A stretch of DNA of 64,000 nt from contig OX104127.1 in assembly GCA_944470555.2 (NCBI GenBank), forward strand, positions 30,023,661 to 30,087,660, given 5' to 3'. A program made the translations under genes and the position numbers. The first letter of the stretch is position 1, and each line of letters starts with the position of its first letter. A model generated the notes under the pieces. It did not search any database. It was not told where the DNA came from and was given only the letters and a program-made list of their open reading frames with translations. The DNA is from Heterobilharzia americana (lineage: Eukaryota; Platyhelminthes; Trematoda; Strigeidida; Schistosomatidae). This document shows, in pieces, positions 57,947 to 64,000 of this stretch.

Positions 57947-60621
57947 GTGAGTGGTTACTTTACTGGTAATAAATGTAGAAACAGTACATCAAGTATCGGG
58001 AAACATTAGGTATTGGTAATTTTTGTAACTCCCTGGGATCGTTAAATAGTATCCACCTATGGCTATTCTCAGAAGGCTGTTAAAAATGTTTTTCTCTACA
58101 GACTATTTTCCATTTCTCGTTATCTAGTTGGACTTATGTGACTAAATATGTCGACTTTATCCTTATAATCTACTAAGATTCTCTCCTTTTATTGTTTCAA
58201 CAAATTCTCTAGGCTTGAAAGATGCCAGTTTTGCTCAGAAGCATTCAGTACTAAATATTATAGAGTGAATAAAGTAATTTGGTGCAAGAAACATCCTCTT
58301 CATCCACGAAAATATTTTTGACTCACAATTCACTCCTTTAAAGTATCTCATTAGACTGAATGTTTTTTTGACCTTTTTATAATTGTAACTCAACTCATTG
58401 TTTTATAGGATATACGTTTTCCATATTATCAAGTAACAGTCTCATTGTTAATTTGCTTCAGTGAGTTACTGAATATTTATTGGTGCGTCTGTCAACATTT
58501 GGAATGTTTTCGTATTACCAGCTTTCATTACTCTGAAGTACTTTAGTGTGGGATATCTATGGAGTTCATGGGAACAGTTACCATAATACCAAGTCACGTA
58601 AAACAATCTTAATATAAATTTAAGTGTACTGAATCGGGAGGGAAAATACATTGTACATTTCTTTAGGACAGATACTGGTTGACGACGCGTTTATTAATTA
58701 TAAATGATCGCCTGTAGTAGAAGCCGTCAGTGATACGTATACAAAACATCACCTGCCTTCAAGCAATCATCCTTGTCAGTGATGATTGATGTCAATTCAC
58801 CGAATGACGGAATAGGTCAGTCAGTATGTTAGCACAGGTTCTGGCATACTTCAGCATGTGGCGATGAGTAACAGAACACTTAAGTTAATGTTGGCAATTA
58901 TCACTGAGAATAATTTAAAACGAATTTCACAGTGACGGTTAGTATCTGTTACATACTAAGTATACTGACTGCAGTATTTTAGGACGAGTAGCTATATATT
59001 AGCACTTCATCTGAGAAACTTAATGGTATCGACATTACTATAAAGAAAGGTGTAAAACTCCTCAAAGATGGAGAATACCTTTGATAGGGCGAGCTGATGT
59101 TGAATAGCCTAGTATTCAGGATATCCAAGTAGCCTTCTGTAACCCCATAAAACGAAGAAGTTTGTAGGGGATTAACAGGAAACATTCATAACTCTACACG
59201 TTACCATGACAATGATCCTTTTAACTTTAACAGCAAAAAGAAGAGTTTACAACCATGTGTCCTATTGTTGACTGAAACGTCAGCGTCAAAGTGGTCATAG
59301 TTTATGAAGCTACATGAGATACAGATGTTGTTTGTGAGCGACATTTTAGTAATCAATGAGTTGATATGCTATATTTTACTTGAACTCACACAATCGTATG
59401 ATAGTGCACGAGGAGTTGTCGTCGCCGCAGAACGTTTTCCCATCGCATATGTGTGTATTGATAAACGATGGCACCTGAGTAAATGTTTGTAAAGTTTGCT
59501 TAGTAGGCAAAATTTAATCACCAATTACAAGCTTTCCCAAATCATGAAGCTGAATTTTACGAACCATATTTTAGGAGTCCAAACTCAGTGCCACGTCATT
59601 TCTATACTGCCTTAAATTCATCTATGCCCAAATGATCAATCTATCCTTTTCCTCATTCAAACTAAAGGATCTGTAATCAGTTTTAGCCATTTATCAAGTC
59701 TTGTGTGGTGGAACAAACAAATCAAACAAATCCAGTTAAGAGTTACTAGTAGTATATGAGAATTCAACAACTATTTCCTCTTAAACTGCACTGCCTTATC
59801 TTTGATCAGGCGCAATCCCATCTAGCCTTGAACTCAATTGTGTCTTCAAAAGCAGAGACTTTGAGCAACACCGAATAATTTTTAGCTTCTTGTATTTCTT
59901 TGGCTATCTTTGATTTCTCATAAACTGTTTTTAGGTTTATCATTTAAATTAAACGAAAGGCTTGATTAGTTGTATTTGTTTCATAGAATTTTTATTTCGA
60001 ACCACTGGCTACTAAAAATGTTGTGAGCGATCCCAGTTAAAAATTTTAAATGCATCTCATACTCGTTAATTCAGACTAGTGAAAATATTTGATATGAGAA
60101 ATTATTTACTGGTATTTATGCATTTTCAACTGAAAGAAGAAGCGAAAAATGGGTAAAGAAATTTTTAGTGAATAATATCCTCTTCTAAATGAATTCATTC
60201 TCGTAACAGTTCTATGCAACGAGCAGAATGCTGTAGATAAATTTACAGTTACGAACAAAAGTCTACGAGTCAGTAAAATTGGGTTCAGAGAGTGTTTAAG
60301 AGGACACTGAACGGTACAAGTAAAACCTACAATCCCAAATGCAGTGTGGGTTGCGACTATGAGGATGGTCTGACCTGTTTGCTCATGAAGATGAACGTGA
60401 AGATCCACCAGACAGGAGACCTGCATCCATCATACTCGATCACGTTTATCCAACCTACTGTAAACTGCTTAGTAGGTCTTCGCTAATGCGGAATAGTGAG
60501 TCGCAACAAACGTTATCGTAAGTCCGCCATTTTGTGTACCACAAACAACAGACGAAACATGGATTTTCTTTTTTCATAAATCTTATAATAAATTATTTTA
60601 TTCTCTTTTCCCCTAAAATAG
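57947..60621 (+). other. ADA intron (2675 nt)
   Basis: Bounded by GTGAGT and CCCTAAAATAG. AT-rich. Short frames (58979-59185 -, 60106-60426 -, 60292-60486 +) show no recognised domain. Confidence 0.8.
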
Positions 60622-60854
60622 GTGATGACTCTGTTTTAGAAAAGCAACCTACACCAAATGAAATTATCCAGACATTTCAAGAAGCTAAAAAACTTGGTAT
60701 TCACCGTACGGTTCATGTTGGTGAAAATAGTTCAGCAAAAAGCGTCTATGAAGCAGTGACTACCCTACACGCAGAACGTATTGGTCATGGATATCACGTT
60801 TTAGACAATGACGCAGTGTACGAATCTGTTCGTAATAGTGGTGTACATTTTGAA
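60622..60854 (+). CDS. adenosine deaminase, third visible exon
   Basis: Acceptor TAAAATAG at 60614-60621, donor GAA|GTAGGT at 60855. Two bases complete the codon split after DIAG, giving DIAGDDSVLEKQPTPNEI. It then reads LGIHRTVHVGENSSAKSV, with zinc-binding H and catalytic E in HVGE, and AERIGHGYHVLDNDAVYESV (catalytic H in GHGYH). It ends VHFE, just before the CPxSS block. The remaining ADA exons, with the NTDDP zinc/catalytic aspartates, are not seen before 64000. Confidence 0.93.
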
Positions 60855-62699
60855 GTAGGTTGAATAATAACTGTCATTCTTACATCATATATTTTGACAT
60901 AATTTACTGTATAGTGTTGAAACCAGTCAATGAGAAATGCTACAGGTGAACATGGAGTTCAGATTGTGAGGTTTGGTAGGTGTTGAAATTCAAGGTTAAA
61001 TATGAGTTATCAACTGACAACCAATCCACATGATGTGTACTGTTAATTCTCGGTGTGGTTAATGTTTGGAAAATATTCTACAGTAATCAGCCTCTTACAG
61101 AGAAGATTTGAGAAAACCTGGGAAACATAAGAAAACACTTGAAATAGTTAAGACATCTTGTTCAATTAGTGACAGTATGATTCGTTTCTGAACTCCTTTG
61201 TGTCACGGTCAAACAGTTCCAGTTGGAATATGAAGGTGTTTAGATGAAGTCATGTCGTTTTGTGTGCTAATGCAGAGTCTCAGAGAGAAGTCTGATAGTT
61301 AAATGAAAATTCCAAACACCTTGATTAAGTCTTAGTTGAAGAGGGTCATTTGTGGAAAGCCATGTTTTTAGGAGCAAAATTCAGAATTCATTCACATTTC
61401 GAAGCAAAGCTGAATACTATTTTCTGAGAATTTTAACAACAAGATCAACCCTGAATCTTCGCATCCCAACTCATTGAATTGAAATTCTATGGATTATCTC
61501 TTCTGAAGCCTGATTCGGAAGAGTACCCATCATAATGCTTTTAATCCAAAGGGTGAGGCTATCAGTGGTATTAAAGAGGCATTTGAGATTCTTCTCAAGG
61601 AGACTATAAAGGTCTTGTGTGCCAAGTTCAATGATAGGATTCAGATCATGGTAAATGCTAAAAGGAGCTAATTTTTGCAGTCAGTTAATTGACTATACTG
61701 TATTAGTATTTGACCAATAATTTTATTTTTCACTTAGATATAGATTTGTTTTCGCTTCAAAGGAAACTAAAACTTATCTCAAACTCTCTGTATCTACCCT
61801 TCATATTTAGTACACTTTGAAAATTTTTGATTGGTTTGGTGTTTCTGAAGATGTGGAGAATTGTTTAGCATCATATATCATCAATGACAGTGTCTGGGAA
61901 GTACTGTTGGCAGTTATTCCTCTTTCTCCGGAGCAAATATCCTCACATGACATGTTATCATCAACTGAACTGATGGTTACTAAACGCAACCGAGGAATTA
62001 ATTGGTGAACATGTTCATCCCAATGTTTAAGATTTGTACCAACAAAATCTGGGAGACTGAATATTTTCAGATGCGTGCAAAATACTCGCCAGTTGAAGTA
62101 ATTGTTCCATTCTACTTTCACAAATATCATGTTAGATTATGTCACTGGAGTCTGTGTTGGTGACACATTCAGATAGTGTCAACAGTTAGACTCCTAAGTT
62201 TCTGACTAGCAATAGTGCTTGCCAGCTGTTGGGACCAGAATACCAGCGTCGTTGTTATGCAGTTTGGTTTTTCACTGAAGAATGTTTCAACATCAAAGAT
62301 AACGCTGTCATTCTTATGGCTTCAAACAATTACCAGAATTTGAGACCACAACTTTTCATTCACATAATTGTAAAAATTGAGCACTATGAAACCTCACCTT
62401 CTCATTAAACTGGAGACACAGTTTATTTTATCTCCTCAGTTATCTGAATGATTTCAGTCAATGGCATCTTCTTTGTGATATTACATAGAAACGTTAATGA
62501 GTTTACTCATTAGTCAGGTTAAAGTAGTAATCAGATAGGATATGTTTACAAAAGTAAGCAATATATAACACTATCTGCAATATTGCTTTTCCGATTAAAG
62601 AATATCAGCTTTCTGTTTCATTCAATTTTGTTCGCTTTAAATCAGTTCTATCTGGAGGTCTATGGGAATTTATTAATTGATTTTAGGTTGTTATTTACC
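60855..62699 (+). other. presumed ADA intron continuing to the right
   Basis: No reading resembling CPxSS or NTDDP was found. Opposed frames at 61807-62130 (-) and 61817-62008 (+) overlap and show no known motif. Confidence 0.5.
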
Positions 62700-62850
62700 G
62701 TGAACTGACATCAGTTGGAGGAACAACGGAAACCTGGGAGCACTGGACAGCTGTTTCATCCTAGGTTCCCTTTGTTCCTCCAACTGATGTCAGTTTACGA
62801 CGAATAACAACTTGAAATAATTCCAAATCTCCACAAATCTCTCAAAAAAA
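62700..62850. repeat. SINE tail hairpin (inverted repeat)
   Basis: Left arm 62700-62738 (GAACTGACATCAGTTGGAGG, then AACAA) and right arm 62761-62800 (TTTGTTCCTCCAACTGATGT, then CAGTTTACG) are almost perfectly complementary across a 22-nt spacer. The right arm is the tail of the SINE family also seen at 63.2 kb. The left arm is the same tail inverted and extended into the end of its hammerhead block (GAAACAGCTGTCCAGTGCTC on the - strand). Confidence 0.8.
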
Positions 62851-63004
62851 TTCAATTGAGCTGGTGCTCATTTGTGACTAGTTTCGAGAGGTATTCCCGA
62901 AGTTCCAGTGAGAAGTCGTGACCGGTGGAGTCAAAGCTTGATGGTCGTGAGGACAGTTACTCAACGATGACATTGGGTGGCGGTTACGCTATATCGTGAG
63001 CTAA
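62851..63004. other. spacer between SINE copies
   Basis: No feature recognised; links the hairpin at 62.7 kb to the SINE at 63.0 kb. Confidence 0.4.
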
Positions 63005-63245
63005 CAGAAGTTGGAAATATGGACGATTGGATTCTGACCCACTGGCTCAGTGGTAACGCGCTGGCCACGAAACCTGAAAGTAGCGGGTTCGATTCTCTGG
63101 CCGGGTCGTGTGTGCGTACTGCTGAGAAGTCCCATGCTAGGGCGAAACAGCTGTTTAGTTCTCCCAGGTTTCCTTTGTTCCTCCAACTGATGTCAGTTCA
63201 CGATGAATAACAGCTTGAAATATTTTCGAATCTCCACAACTCCCT
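63005..63245 (+). mobile_element. tRNA-derived SINE with hammerhead segment
   Basis: A complete-looking copy. It starts GAAGTTGGAAATATGGACGA, then A box CTGGCTCAGTGGTAACGCG and B box GCGGGTTCGATTC. Next comes a hammerhead segment at 63113-63170 (CTGAGAA, GTCCC/GGGC stem II, GAAA, ACAG/CTGT stem III). The tail is CCTCCAACTGATGTCAGTTC. The core has A in place of the invariant G8 (CTGAGAA versus CTGANGA), so cleavage is unlikely, though stems II, III and I can form. Confidence 0.75.
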
Positions 63246-63379
63246 AAAAAAAATTTAATTGATTTTAGGTTGGAATTCTAACCTGAAATCTTTTAATCAA
63301 TGTTCAATAATGACTACTATTGTAACTGATTGTATCCAAATTGCATACTAATATGTCAATACTTCCTTCATCTAAGTTT

Positions 63380-64000
63380 ATCGAGATTATTATTATTATT
63401 ATTAGTCCCTTGTGTTCCTAGTGGAACATAGGGCTTCAGTAGCACGTCTCCAGTAAACTCTGTTCGCTGGCCCCACGACAGCCCAGAAGCTCTCATTTCC
63501 TCCTCGCACAATCTCCTCCATGTCACCCTCGACACCGACGCCCAACTCGTCACTTCCAATGGGGATTCCACTCGAGCAACTGGCCTGACGCGTGATGTCC
63601 TCAGTCGGCCTTCTGAGTGCATGCCCAATCCATCTACACTTCCTTCCAGTGCATATTTGTTGAGCGATAGCTTCTTGGTTGGTTCGTTCCCAGAGCTCCT
63701 TGTTGCTAATTCTTTCTGGCAATCCATCTGATCTTCAGTAACGAGCCAGTGTAGGCAGTTGTTGATGAATGTCTGTAGTTTATTGAAAATCCCTTTCGTG
63801 ACGCGCCAAGTCTCTGAACCATACACAAGCACTGACTTGACGTTGGTGTTGAAAATCCGGATCTTGTACCATATGCTGAGTGCAGAAGATCTCCATACTG
63901 GTTTCAGGCTAATGAACGCCTGTCTTGCTGTCTTTCCGATTCTGACTTTGACATCGTCGTCTGTGCCTATGCTGCCTGAAGTTGAAACAGTGCTTCCTAG
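63380..64000 (-). mobile_element. RTE-type retrotransposon 3' end, second lineage (runs off the window)
   Basis: The - strand reads GTDDDVKVRIGKTARQAF, then SVLVYGSETWRVTKGIFNKL, then QTFINNCLHWLV in frame 63832-63368. After a frameshift near 63730 it reads RISNKELWERTNQEAIAQQI, then RWIGHALRRPTEDITRQAS, then ATEALCSTRNTRD in frame 63722-63402. This is the RTE C-terminal region of a lineage different from the SR2-like copies at 1.6-21 kb. It ends in an (ATT)n run at 63385-63404, the usual RTE tail. The 5' part continues past 64000. Confidence 0.85.
63385..63404. repeat. (ATT)n tail of the RTE element
   Basis: Six or so ATT units (TAA/AAT on the element's strand) directly after the stop codon of the RTE frame, as expected for RTE insertions. 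Confidence 0.9.

Noticed and set aside
61807..62130. 107-codon minus-strand frame
   Set aside because: Overlaps an opposed frame, has no recognised motif, and lies where the ADA intron should continue.
62977..63210. 77-codon frame
   Set aside because: Lies entirely in a SINE copy; the equivalent frame at 0.6 kb shares the same end (FLQLMSVHDE) because both are the same repeat.
1..64000. CRISPR arrays, operons, rRNA or prophage features
   Set aside because: Nothing of the kind seen; exon-intron genes and eukaryotic retroelements fill the window.

Overview
The window looks like nuclear DNA of a blood fluke (Schistosoma or a close schistosomatid). This is inferred from an AT-rich, repeat-saturated sequence with widely spaced short exons. 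The repeats are of schistosome type: RTE (SR2-like) and CR1-like non-LTR elements, Penelope-like elements with a GIY-YIG endonuclease, Ty3/gypsy remnants, and tRNA-derived SINEs carrying hammerhead-ribozyme sequence (Sm-alpha type). No bacterial or viral organisation is present.

Two host genes are supported, both on the + strand. The first is an innexin (gap-junction protein), with exons at 22707-22936, 26719-26947 and 32850-33442. Splice phases agree and the true stop is included; the N-terminal exon or exons were not found. The second is an adenosine deaminase (ADA), with exons at 53872-54093 (start exon), 57659-57946 and 60622-60854. Zinc and catalytic motifs HVH, HVGE and GHGYH are present; the last exons (CPxSS and NTDDP region) lie beyond the window. 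The second ADA exon has a reading-frame break at about 57745-57770.

Layout. 1-22 kb is gene-poor: an inverted SINE pair (0.4-0.83 kb), decayed RTE copies (1.6-2.3, 3.4-6.4, 10.7-11.7 and 20.8-21.4 kb), two Sm-alpha-like SINEs (12.8 and 17.0 kb), a second tRNA-like repeat family (15.3, 18.7-19.3 and 27.6 kb) and an inverted repeat (16.7 kb). 22.7-33.4 kb is the innexin gene; its introns hold a head-to-head tRNA-like pair, an RTE scrap and a Penelope-like element. 34-53 kb is a transposon graveyard. It holds a SINE, a Penelope-like element on the - strand bounded by 117-bp direct repeats (35.4-38.2 kb), and two CR1-like elements facing tail to tail (40.0-42.7 kb + and 43.3-47.5 kb -), the second split by a solo LTR. 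It also holds a gypsy gag remnant with LTR copies in both orientations (46.8-51.5 kb) and two CR1 endonuclease fragments. 53.7-60.9 kb is ADA, with a Penelope GIY-YIG fragment in its first intron. The end of the window holds a SINE hairpin, a SINE and the 3' end of a second RTE lineage.

I found no convincing undescribed system. The points most worth a second look are the hammerhead-bearing SINEs (one keeps every invariant core base), the ADA frame break (2-nt indel or 26-nt intron), a candidate 45-nt mini-intron before the ADA start, the direct repeats around the 35-38 kb Penelope element and the nested, inverted LTR cluster. All calls come from reading the sequence; no alignment or search was run, so element boundaries are approximate.
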